Part shown: piece by piece, positions 1 through 6,257 of the stretch
Layout of the letters: the number at the start of each line of letters is the position of its first letter
How positions within the stretch are numbered: the first letter of the stretch is position 1
Assembly: GCA_011390385.1 (NCBI GenBank)
Contig: JAABSN010000087.1
Coordinates: 1-12,961 of the forward strand
DNA from: Thioalkalivibrio nitratireducens
Lineage (GTDB): Bacteria; Pseudomonadota; Gammaproteobacteria; Ectothiorhodospirales; Ectothiorhodospiraceae
DNA: 12,961 nt
Reading direction: 5' to 3'
Notes under the pieces: generated by a model
Seen by the model: only the letters and a program-made list of their open reading frames with translations
Database searches by the model: none
What the model was told of the DNA's origin: nothing
Position numbers and translations under genes: made by a program

Positions 1-460
1 TGGCAACGATTTTCTGGTGCTGGCTTCCCCCCAGCGGGTGTGCGTTGTCGGAAATCAGATGCAAGCGCGGGTGCCTGGGGCCGTCCCTGAACAGGCTCTT
101 GCCCCAGGGGGGATCGCCGAAGAACAGCGGCTCACGCTCCAGCGCATAGATGGGTGCATAGTCCCAGAGCAGGATGAACACGTTCAGTGAGGGATTCCGA
201 TCCAGGAGGGCCAGCAGGAGTTCGCCGAGCGCCGTGGGCAGATCGTCGTCGGGCCACCGGGCGGGCTCCGTATTGCGGTGGGGCCGGACAAGCTCGATTT
301 CGCTGTGAATGTCCCAGGCACTGATGGCGATACAGCGCTTGGCCCGTATCAACGAGCGCCGGAGCTGGCCGAAATACTCCTCTCCGTCGACCGCGACCGC
401 GAAACGGGTGGCATGTTCGACGCGCCAGCAGTTGCTACCAGGCTGCAATCTGAGGGTCAT
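1..460 (-). CDS. Phospholipase D family protein (cardiolipin synthase-like), N-terminal part, cut by window edge
   Basis: The minus-strand frame is open from an ATG at 460 to the left window edge, giving 153 residues with no stop. It reads like the first half of a PLD-superfamily protein: a start of type LQPGSNCWRVEHATRFAVAV, then a hydrophobic strand plus IHSEIEL, then FILLWDYAPIYALERE, and finally GGSQHQKIVA, where His148-Gln-Lys150 is the first HxK catalytic motif. The second HxK and any C-terminal membrane domain lie outside the window. Members transfer phosphatidyl groups (cardiolipin synthase) or hydrolyse phosphodiesters. The long N-terminal extension resembles large PLD proteins that carry a C-terminal VTT/SNARE-associated membrane domain, but that part cannot be checked here. 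No strong ribosome binding site precedes the ATG, so the start is provisional. The gene diverges from an EEP-family gene. Family is fairly sure; substrate is unknown. Confidence 0.82.
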   Translation of the reverse strand, partial: MTLRLQPGSNCWRVEHATRFAVAVDGEEYFGQLRRSLIRAKRCIAISAWDIHSEIELVRPHRNTEPARWPDDDLPTALGELLLALLDRNPSLNVFILLWDYAPIYALEREPLFFGDPPWGKSLFRDGPRHPRLHLISDNAHPLGGSQHQKIVA

Positions 461-557
461 GGGAGTGGCTGTTTCTCGGTGATTGAAGTCGAATCAGGCG
501 AAGGTACCCCACTTGCCGGGTCAGACCCATCGCAGGCGATATCGTCTCGACCCGGGT

Positions 558-587
558 AAGATAGCTTCGTGAGCGTCTTGTCGCCAA
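558..587 (-). promoter_or_regulatory. Possible sigma-70-type promoter for the PLD gene
   Basis: On the minus strand, TTGGCG (582-587) and TATCTT (558-563) are separated by 18 bases. Each matches the -35 and -10 consensus at 4 of 6 positions. They lie in the 229-bp divergent gap, about 100 bases upstream of the PLD start. This is weak pattern evidence only. Confidence 0.25.
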
Positions 588-689
588 TCCAGCCATCCGA
601 GGGCTGCATTTGAAAGAAGTGCGTGGCATGCGGCTGCCGCGGATGTCCGGCATGTCGTGCGCGCCTTTCACCCGCGGGTTCCCGCATTC

Positions 690-1379
690 ATGAGTCTCCT
701 GCGTGTTGCAACATACAATATTCACGCCGGGATCGGGCGTGACGGTTGCTTCGATGCGCAGCGGATCGCCCATGTGATCAATGAACTGCAAGCTCAAGTT
801 ATCGCACTTCACGAAGTTGAATCGGAAAGTGGCGATCTGGGCGCGCTCGGTGTATTGGCCGCGGAAACCGGTCTGCGCGCACTGGCCGGACCCACCATGC
901 TTCGCGGCGACGCGGCCTACGGCAACGCATTGCTCAGCAACTGTGACTTCTCCGGAATCGAGCGTATCGACCTGAGCGTCGCTGGTCGGGAGCCTCGAGG
1001 CGCGCTTGATGTGCGACTGCAGTGTCGCGGGCTGCCGCTCCGTGTCGTCGCCACGCATCTCGGACTGAGCAGGGCCGAACGCGCGACGCAGGTCAGTCTC
1101 CTGATGGAACGACTCGACCCCGCAGATCCGACACCAACCGTATTGATGGGCGACATGAACGAATGGGTCCTCTGGAGCAGGCCGCTGAGGCAACTGCACC
1201 AGTGGTTCGGCAGGACGGTGTCCCCTGCGACGTTTCCCGCCGGTTTCCCGCTCTTTGCCCTGGACCGACTCTGGGTTAGGCCCGGAAATCGGCTGGTCCG
1301 GTTGTATCGGCATGTGACACCGCTCTCGCGGATCGCCTCGGACCACCTTCCGCTGGTTGCGGAAATCGATCTTTCGTAA
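690..1379 (+). CDS. Endonuclease/exonuclease/phosphatase (EEP) family protein, YbhP-like
   Basis: A 229-residue protein with the full set of EEP (DNase I-like) metal and catalytic motifs. RVATYNIHAGIGRDG holds Asn10, ALHEVE holds the metal-binding Glu42, ATHLGL holds His123, GDMNEW holds Asp155 and Asn157, ALDRLW holds Asp192, and SDHLPLVAEI holds the terminal Ser217-Asp218-His219. This fold cleaves phosphodiester or phosphomonoester bonds in nucleic acids, inositol phosphates or lipid head groups. I chose the ATG at 690 because it starts just before the first beta strand; an in-frame GTG at 657 would add 11 unconserved-looking residues. Neither has a clear ribosome binding site. E. coli ybhP, a member of the same family, sits next to clsB, and here the EEP gene diverges from a PLD gene, so a phospholipid-related role is a fair inference. 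The actual substrate is unknown. Confidence 0.85.
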   Translation: MSLLRVATYNIHAGIGRDGCFDAQRIAHVINELQAQVIALHEVESESGDLGALGVLAAETGLRALAGPTMLRGDAAYGNALLSNCDFSGIERIDLSVAGREPRGALDVRLQCRGLPLRVVATHLGLSRAERATQVSLLMERLDPADPTPTVLMGDMNEWVLWSRPLRQLHQWFGRTVSPATFPAGFPLFALDRLWVRPGNRLVRLYRHVTPLSRIASDHLPLVAEIDLS

Positions 1380-1380
1380 T

Positions 1381-1452
1381 ATGGACTCGACCCTTCCGAT
1401 CTCGCCGCCGCCGGGTGGTCGGCCCGACCTTCAGGTGCTTCTCCAGCGTTGA
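1381..1452 (+). other. Possible 23-codon upstream ORF coupling EEP and kinase translation
   Basis: An ATG lies one base after the EEP stop codon (TAATATG). It opens a 23-residue frame beginning MDSTLPISPPPGG whose TGA (1450-1452) overlaps the TTG start of the kinase (TTGA). There is no good ribosome binding site for the ATG, but terminating ribosomes could reinitiate. It could equally be chance in a GC-rich spacer. Confidence 0.25.
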
Positions 1453-3188
1453 AACCGAAAGCTCGCTTGCACCAACGGGACCGCGTCAAGGGCCCCATTC
1501 TGATTCCATTCGCGGTGGTGCTCGCGCTGATGGTTGCAGCGCTGCTCGCAATCTCCTACGGGTATGAAGCACAGGCGCAAAAACAGGACCTCGCCGCCAG
1601 CAAGCGCGCAGTCGAACATATGCTGACGATGGAGGTCGACAGCCACGCGGCCAAGTTGCACGCCGCGCTCTTTCCGCTCAGCGGAGACGAGGCACTTCGG
1701 GACGCCTTTGAATCCAGGCAGCGCGATGCCCTGATGGACCTCGTCCAGCCTCTGTTCGAGGAAATGCGTGAGCGCTTCGATGTCACGCATTTCTACCTGG
1801 TCGATCCCGATCGGGTCGTGGTCCTGCGCGTGCACGAACCGGATTTCCACGGCGACGTGATCACACGCCCGACGATGCTTCGCGCACAGAATACGGGGCT
1901 CAGTACCGACAGCATCGAACTCGGTCCGCTGGGGACGCTGACCATTCGGGCCGTCCTGCCCTGGTATGTGGACGGTCGTCTGATCGGCTTTCTCGAACTG
2001 GGGGAAGAACTTCATCACATCGCTTCCGACATTCACTCGGCTTTCGACCTCGACATCATGATCGTGATCGAGCGCGAATTCCTGAACCGGGAGGCCGCCA
2101 CGGCATGGGATGACCACCAGGAGAACGGCTCCATGATCCTGAGCACGACCAATCCGGATATTCCCGAGGCCCTGACGCAACAGTTGGCGATTACGGAATC
2201 CGGGCTGGTCCAGGGTGATCATGGACAAGCTTTCTATGCTGCCGCCATCCCTTTCCATGACGCCGGTGAGAGCACGATCGGGCGTCTGGTGCTCGTCCGT
2301 GACGTGACACCCCTGCAGGCTCGTCTACGCCGATCGCTCGCCACGGTCGCTCTGTTCAGCCTCCTCGCGGGGGGCATGGTGTTTGCTCTCCTGTATGCCA
2401 TCCTCGGGCGAATCGAGCGTGAATACCAGCGGCAACACGAGCTGGAGACCGAGTTCGTGCGCCTGAGCACCGGGCATCAGCGTATCGTGCAGATGGAGAA
2501 GCTTTCCGAAGTCGGGCGCACGATCAGTGAAATCGCCCACCAGATCAACAACCCGCTGGTCGGAGTCATCAACATGTCCCAGCTGGCCGAACGCGAGGCC
2601 GATGATCCCGTTCGCGTACGGCAACTGCTGCGGGACATCCGGCAGGCGGGCAGTGACTGCCATGCCTTCGTGCAGCGAATGCTGGCGTTCACGCGCGTTT
2701 CCCGGTCCGTGCGGCAACCGAGCGAGGTCACGGCACTGGTGCGCGATACCATCGCGCTGTACGAACAAAGCAATCAGAGCCACCCCGACATCGTGGCTGA
2801 ATTGCCGGATCGGCCAGTGACACTCGATATCGACGGCGTCCTGATCGGCCATGCATTGTTCAATCTCGTCAGCAATGCGGCCGAGGTGAGCCCCCCAGGG
2901 GCGCGAGTCGAGGTTCGGATGGAAGAACAGGTGAGTCCTGCGGGGATCCCCGGCTGGTGCCTTTCGGTCAAGGATCAGGGTCCGGGACTCGCACCCGAAA
3001 CGCGCGACCGGATCTTCGAACCCTTTTTCACAACCCGACCCAACGGTACGGGGTTGGGCCTCGCCGTCGTGCATCATGTCGCCATGATCCACGACGGCGA
3101 GATCCATGCGGAAAACCATTCCAATGGTGGCGCAATTCTTGCGTTGTGGCTTCCGAGCACACCAGGAAACACAGGCAGGACGACGTGA
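1449..3188 (+). CDS. Membrane sensor histidine kinase with periplasmic double-Cache domain
   Basis: A 579-residue sensor kinase. Transmembrane segment 1 covers about residues 16-36 and segment 2 about 296-319. The periplasmic region between them (about 40-290) resembles the double Cache 3 type: it has a helical start, then THFYLVDPDRVVVLRVHEPD and a second lobe ending GRLVLVRDV. A helical linker (about 320-350) leads to the dimerisation helix EIAHQINNPLVG with phospho-acceptor His364. The ATPase domain has the N-box (Asn472 and Asn476), DQGPG (509-513), FEPFFTT (523-529) and GTGLGL (533-538). TTG at 1449 is the only start-type codon after the upstream stop at 1377-1379; the next Met (28) lies inside the first membrane helix. 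The residue after His364 is Gln instead of the usual Glu or Asp. Its stop overlaps the start of the regulator gene (GTGA), so the two are very likely partners. Cache domains usually bind small organic ligands; the ligand here is unknown. Confidence 0.93.
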   Translation: MKPKARLHQRDRVKGPILIPFAVVLALMVAALLAISYGYEAQAQKQDLAASKRAVEHMLTMEVDSHAAKLHAALFPLSGDEALRDAFESRQRDALMDLVQPLFEEMRERFDVTHFYLVDPDRVVVLRVHEPDFHGDVITRPTMLRAQNTGLSTDSIELGPLGTLTIRAVLPWYVDGRLIGFLELGEELHHIASDIHSAFDLDIMIVIEREFLNREAATAWDDHQENGSMILSTTNPDIPEALTQQLAITESGLVQGDHGQAFYAAAIPFHDAGESTIGRLVLVRDVTPLQARLRRSLATVALFSLLAGGMVFALLYAILGRIEREYQRQHELETEFVRLSTGHQRIVQMEKLSEVGRTISEIAHQINNPLVGVINMSQLAEREADDPVRVRQLLRDIRQAGSDCHAFVQRMLAFTRVSRSVRQPSEVTALVRDTIALYEQSNQSHPDIVAELPDRPVTLDIDGVLIGHALFNLVSNAAEVSPPGARVEVRMEEQVSPAGIPGWCLSVKDQGPGLAPETRDRIFEPFFTTRPNGTGLGLAVVHHVAMIHDGEIHAENHSNGGAILALWLPSTPGNTGRTT

Positions 3189-4543
3189 CGGCAAAGGTTC
3201 TTCTGGTCGACGACGACCGCTACACCGTGAGCCTGTTCCAGGGCTTGTTTCGGCAACGTCCCGAACGGCTGGATATCGCCATGGACGCCGCCTCCGCGCG
3301 TCGGCAATTCCGTGCCAATGATTACAACCTGATCCTCATGGACCAACGGCTTCCCGATGGCAACGGATTGGATCTGCTGCAGGAGATGCGCCACGAGCGC
3401 ACGCATCAGGTCGCGATCATGATCACCGGGTATGCCGACGTTCGCGAGGCCGTGCGTGCAGTCCGTGAGGGTCTGTTCGACTATCAGACCAAGCCATTCG
3501 CCGATCTGGATGTACTGGAAGCGGGTATCGACAAGGCGCTGGAACTCGATCGCGCCTATCGTGAAATCGCCACCCTGCACCGCACACTCGAAGGCAAGGC
3601 ACAGGGTGAAACCCTGATCGGACAGTCCCCCGCGATCGAATCGCTGCTCCAGCAGATCCGGCAGATCGCCACGTTGGACACTTCGGTCTTGCTGGAAGGC
3701 GAGAGCGGAACCGGGAAAGAGCTGGTCGCCAGGCTGATTCATTCTGCAAGCCATCGGGCCAGGGGCCCGTTTCTGGAAGTCAATTGCGGGGCGTTGTCGG
3801 AATCGCTGCTCGAAAGCACCCTGTTCGGATACGAGAAGGGTGCTTTCACGGGTGCGGCGCGGGGCACTCCTGGCGTACTCGAGCAAGCCGATGGCGGTTC
3901 ACTGTTCCTCGACGAAGTGGCTGACATGAGCCCGAAGCTGCAGAGCAGTCTGCTCCGAGCCATCCAGGAACGCACGTTCCATCGCCTGGGCGGAAATGGT
4001 CTCAAATCCAGTGACTTCCGGCTGATCTGCGCGTGCAACCGCTGCCTGATCGATGAGGTCCGCGCCAGGAATTTTCGCGAGGATCTTTTCTACCGCATCA
4101 ATGTGGTCGCGCTCCGCATCCCACCGCTACGCGAGCGTCGCGAGGACATCCTGGTGCTCGCGCTTTACTTTCTCGACCTGTTCAACACCCGGTTCGGAAA
4201 GGATGCCGGTCCGTTCGCACCGGATGCCATCAGCCTGATGGAACGCTTTCCGTGGCCTGGCAATGTCCGACAACTGCGGCATGCCATCGAACGCGCAGTC
4301 GCGCTGCATCCCGGAGGACCCATCAACGCCAGCCACCTGGAACAGCTTTCCACCGAGGAAGCCATACCGGATGGAAGCGTTCGGGGTGTACTGCCGTACG
4401 AACAGGAACGGGCGCAGTTCGAGCGCAATTACATGGAACGGCTGCTTGACGCCACCGGTGGCAATGTCAGCGAGGCCGCTCGCGTCAGCGGCATCGCGCG
4501 CCAGAATCTCTACGCTCGCCTGAAGCGCTGGAGGCTGTCCTGA
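3185..4543 (+). CDS. NtrC-family sigma-54-dependent response regulator
   Basis: A 452-residue regulator starting at GTG 3185, which overlaps the kinase stop by 4 bases. This start puts the receiver strand KVLLVDDDR directly at the N-terminus; an upstream in-frame ATG at 2957 would lie deep inside the kinase gene. The receiver domain (1-120) has Asp10/Asp11, phospho-acceptor Asp53, Thr81 and Lys103. The AAA+ domain (about 144-372) has Walker A GESGTGKE (172-179), the sigma-54-contacting GAFTGA loop (219-224), Walker B GGSLFLDEV (237-245) and an intact FREDLFYRINV segment. A Fis-type helix-turn-helix closes the protein (about 414-450, GNVSEAARVSGIARQNLYAR). All parts needed for ATP-driven opening of sigma-54 promoters are present. 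A perfect palindrome begins three bases after its stop, and a -24/-12 element lies about 100 bp further on, so the adjacent cytochrome gene is the most likely target. Confidence 0.95.
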   Translation: MTAKVLLVDDDRYTVSLFQGLFRQRPERLDIAMDAASARRQFRANDYNLILMDQRLPDGNGLDLLQEMRHERTHQVAIMITGYADVREAVRAVREGLFDYQTKPFADLDVLEAGIDKALELDRAYREIATLHRTLEGKAQGETLIGQSPAIESLLQQIRQIATLDTSVLLEGESGTGKELVARLIHSASHRARGPFLEVNCGALSESLLESTLFGYEKGAFTGAARGTPGVLEQADGGSLFLDEVADMSPKLQSSLLRAIQERTFHRLGGNGLKSSDFRLICACNRCLIDEVRARNFREDLFYRINVVALRIPPLRERREDILVLALYFLDLFNTRFGKDAGPFAPDAISLMERFPWPGNVRQLRHAIERAVALHPGGPINASHLEQLSTEEAIPDGSVRGVLPYEQERAQFERNYMERLLDATGGNVSEAARVSGIARQNLYARLKRWRLS

Positions 4544-4545
4544 TT

Positions 4546-4563
4546 TACTGACACCTGTCAGTA
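4546..4563. promoter_or_regulatory. 18-bp palindrome, candidate enhancer site for the adjacent sigma-54 activator
   Basis: TACTGACACCTGTCAGTA is an inverted repeat with perfect 8-bp arms around a central CC. The 2-base centre disfavours an RNA hairpin and no U-tract follows, so a DNA-binding site is more likely than a terminator. It lies about 120 bp upstream of the predicted sigma-54 start point, which is normal spacing for an enhancer. The half-site TGACACC recurs at 4569-4575, 20 bp (about two helical turns) downstream of the copy at 4549-4555. Confidence 0.6.
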
Positions 4564-4651
4564 TTTCATGACACCACCCCCCCCGCCGGCGTCCTGCCGG
4601 GAGCGTTGTGATCACCTATGGAAACAGGCATTTGCCACCCATCCTTCCCTG

Positions 4652-4667
4652 GGGCATGAATTCTGCT
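4652..4667 (+). promoter_or_regulatory. Candidate sigma-54 (-24/-12) promoter for the cytochrome gene
   Basis: GGGCATGAATTCTGCT matches the pattern TGGCACGRNNNTTGCW with the invariant GG (4653-4654) and GC (4665-4666) at the required spacing. Mismatches are the first base, the C of CAC and the first T of TTGC. The predicted start of transcription is near 4677, giving a leader of about 155 bases before the ATG at 4833. The neighbouring activator gene and upstream palindrome strengthen the call. Confidence 0.55.
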
Positions 4668-4680
4668 TGATCAGGGTCTC

Positions 4681-4709
4681 GGAGGTTTCCTTGCACGGCT
4701 GGAAACTCC
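4681..4709 (+). promoter_or_regulatory. Stem-loop at the 5' end of the predicted cytochrome mRNA leader
   Basis: GGAGGTTTCC (4681-4690) can pair with GGAAACTCC (4701-4709) over nine base pairs with one bulged G and a 10-base loop. It starts only a few bases after the predicted sigma-54 transcription start, so it could protect the mRNA 5' end or affect its stability. No riboswitch family was recognised in the 155-base leader. Confidence 0.35.
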
Positions 4710-4832
4710 GGGATTCAGACTGCCGGCCCCAGGAGGCCCGTGTTTCAGAAGCGGCCTTCATCTCGGTTCAACGCGGTTGATCAGGGATGCTCCCGGCACA
4801 ACGCAACGTACAGAAACAGGGTGGACAACCAC

Positions 4833-6158
4833 ATGAAAAAGATTCGAATGCTCGCGGTTCCCACCGCGTTCACGGCCTTGATGTTGTCATACGGTATGGC
4901 GCAGGCGATGGAAACCGATCAGATCGACTGGTCGGCGATTCCGGCCAGTGAGATCCCACTTTTCTTCCCCGGTTACGCCTCGTATCAATGGGTCCTTGGC
5001 GAGGAGCATGACGGCTCGCGTCGCGTGAAGGAAGGCCGGAACTGCCTTTCCTGCCACGGAGGCGATGAGGCCGATATCGGCGAGCGGATCGTCAGCGGCG
5101 AAGCCCTCGAGCCGCACCCGATTCCCGGCAAGCGGGGCCTGGTCAATCTGACCGTCCAGGCAGCGCATGATGACGAATATCTCTACCTCCGCACGAGTTG
5201 GGATACTGCCACCGGGGAGCCCGGTCAATTCCACGAGTACGTCCGCTTTACTGATGGCAAATGGGTCGAATATGGGACCCATCGCGGCAAGGAAGTCGTG
5301 GCATCCGGCAAAGCCAGGGCCTCCTACGAGGATCGGTTCTCGATGCTCGTCGGCGATGGCAAGGGCGTTCCGGAATTCAATGACATGGGCTGTTGGGCCA
5401 CCTGCCACAATGACATGCGGTTCATGGCGAACGCCCCGTCCAGCTCCGAGGTCAAGGCACATTCCCTGCTGGGTAATGAAGGCCTGAAACGCAGCGATAT
5501 CCGCAAGTATCTGCCCGCGACCCGCACCGCGATGGGCGACACTGGTGGCTGGGAGGAAACCAGGACCCGTGCCGAAATCGACCAGATGAAGGCCGATGAG
5601 GCGTTCCTTGATCTCTGGCAATGGCGTGCGAACCGTTCCAACCCCGTCGGCTTCGGGGGTGATGACTACGTGCTCGAATACCGGCTCTTCGATGCCGGCA
5701 AGAACGCCTGGTTCGGCAACTGGGATGGCGGCAAGGGCCAGCCGCGCCACATGCTTGATCCGGCGGTGAACAACGGCCGCATGGCGTTGGCCGAGGCCGA
5801 TTTTCGAAATCCCGAAGCCCCGACCCTGACGGCGGAAAACCGCATCCCCTACGATCCGGATCACGCGTGGCAGGAAGGGGATCTCATGTACAAGTACGGG
5901 AACCAGCAACCCGAAGGCAGTGCTGCCGGCAATGAGGCCTCCGCTGCGTTCGAGGGTGGGCGCTGGACGGTCGTGCTCAAGCGCAAGCTGAACAGCGGCA
6001 ATCCGGATGATCTGCCGTTGGCGGGTGGCAATACCTACCCGGTGGGTTTCGCGGTCCATGACGATAGCACCACCGCCCGCTGGCATTACGTCAGCTGGCC
6101 GATGACCATGAGTCTGGGCGGTACCGACGCGCACGTGAATGCCGTCAAGCTGAAGTAG
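4833..6158 (+). CDS. Periplasmic c-type cytochrome with ethylbenzene-dehydrogenase-related haem-binding domain
   Basis: A 441-residue exported protein. MKKIRMLAV starts a Sec signal peptide with likely cleavage after MAQA (about residue 25). Upstream AGGGTGGA is a fair ribosome binding site and favours ATG 4833 over an in-frame ATG at 4740, which would bury the signal peptide. NCLSCHGG (Cys71, Cys74, His75) is a standard covalent haem c site. GCWATCHND (Cys187, Cys191, His192) is a second cysteine pair with three residues between, a CX3CH arrangement. The rest resembles the ethylbenzene dehydrogenase gamma-subunit/DMSO-reductase-type haem-binding family, including VNLTVQAAHDDEYLYLRTSW and the C-terminal FAVHDDSTTARWHYVSWP. 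Such proteins carry electrons in the periplasm; no catalytic molybdenum subunit is encoded nearby. The gene sits downstream of a sensor kinase, a sigma-54 activator and a matching promoter, so it is probably induced on demand. Its redox partner is unknown. Confidence 0.85.
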   Translation: MKKIRMLAVPTAFTALMLSYGMAQAMETDQIDWSAIPASEIPLFFPGYASYQWVLGEEHDGSRRVKEGRNCLSCHGGDEADIGERIVSGEALEPHPIPGKRGLVNLTVQAAHDDEYLYLRTSWDTATGEPGQFHEYVRFTDGKWVEYGTHRGKEVVASGKARASYEDRFSMLVGDGKGVPEFNDMGCWATCHNDMRFMANAPSSSEVKAHSLLGNEGLKRSDIRKYLPATRTAMGDTGGWEETRTRAEIDQMKADEAFLDLWQWRANRSNPVGFGGDDYVLEYRLFDAGKNAWFGNWDGGKGQPRHMLDPAVNNGRMALAEADFRNPEAPTLTAENRIPYDPDHAWQEGDLMYKYGNQQPEGSAAGNEASAAFEGGRWTVVLKRKLNSGNPDDLPLAGGNTYPVGFAVHDDSTTARWHYVSWPMTMSLGGTDAHVNAVKLK

Positions 6159-6165
6159 GGACCAG

Positions 6166-6190
6166 GGCGCCGGACGAATGAGCCGGCGCC
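6166..6190 (+). terminator. Hairpin terminator after the cytochrome gene
   Basis: GGCGCCGG (6166-6173) and CCGGCGCC (6183-6190) form a perfect 8-bp stem with a 9-base loop, starting 7 bases after the cytochrome stop. It is followed by GTTTCC, a short U-poor tail, so efficiency is uncertain. Confidence 0.7.
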
Positions 6191-6227
6191 GTTTCCCCGA
6201 ACGTTCCCGGACGCGGGGTGCTGGCGA

Positions 6228-6243
6228 AACGGGAGTCCCCGTT
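6228..6243 (-). terminator. Small hairpin after the ClC gene, possible terminator
   Basis: AACGGG and CCCGTT form a 6-bp stem around a 4-base loop in the convergent gap, 14 bases beyond the ClC stop when read on the minus strand. The stem is short and lacks a clear U-tract. Confidence 0.35.
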
Positions 6244-6257
6244 CCCGGTCGCAGCGG

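Noticed and set aside
4546..4563. The palindrome as a terminator of the regulator gene
   Set aside because: A 2-base centre is too tight for a normal RNA loop and no U-run follows; a protein-binding site fits better.
4568..4780. 70-codon plus-strand ORF between the regulator and cytochrome genes
   Set aside because: It lies across the sigma-54 promoter and hairpin, starts in a run of cytosines (MTPPPPP), has no ribosome binding site and looks like no protein.
4667..4786. Direct repeat TTGATCAGGG at 4667-4676 and 4777-4786
   Set aside because: Two copies of a 10-mer 110 bp apart could be chance, and neither forms an FNR/CRP-like site of correct length; noted only because one overlaps the predicted start site.
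4887..6134. 415-codon minus-strand ORF opposite the cytochrome gene
   Set aside because: It is the antisense shadow of a clearly real gene with signal peptide and haem motifs; long antisense frames are common at high GC.
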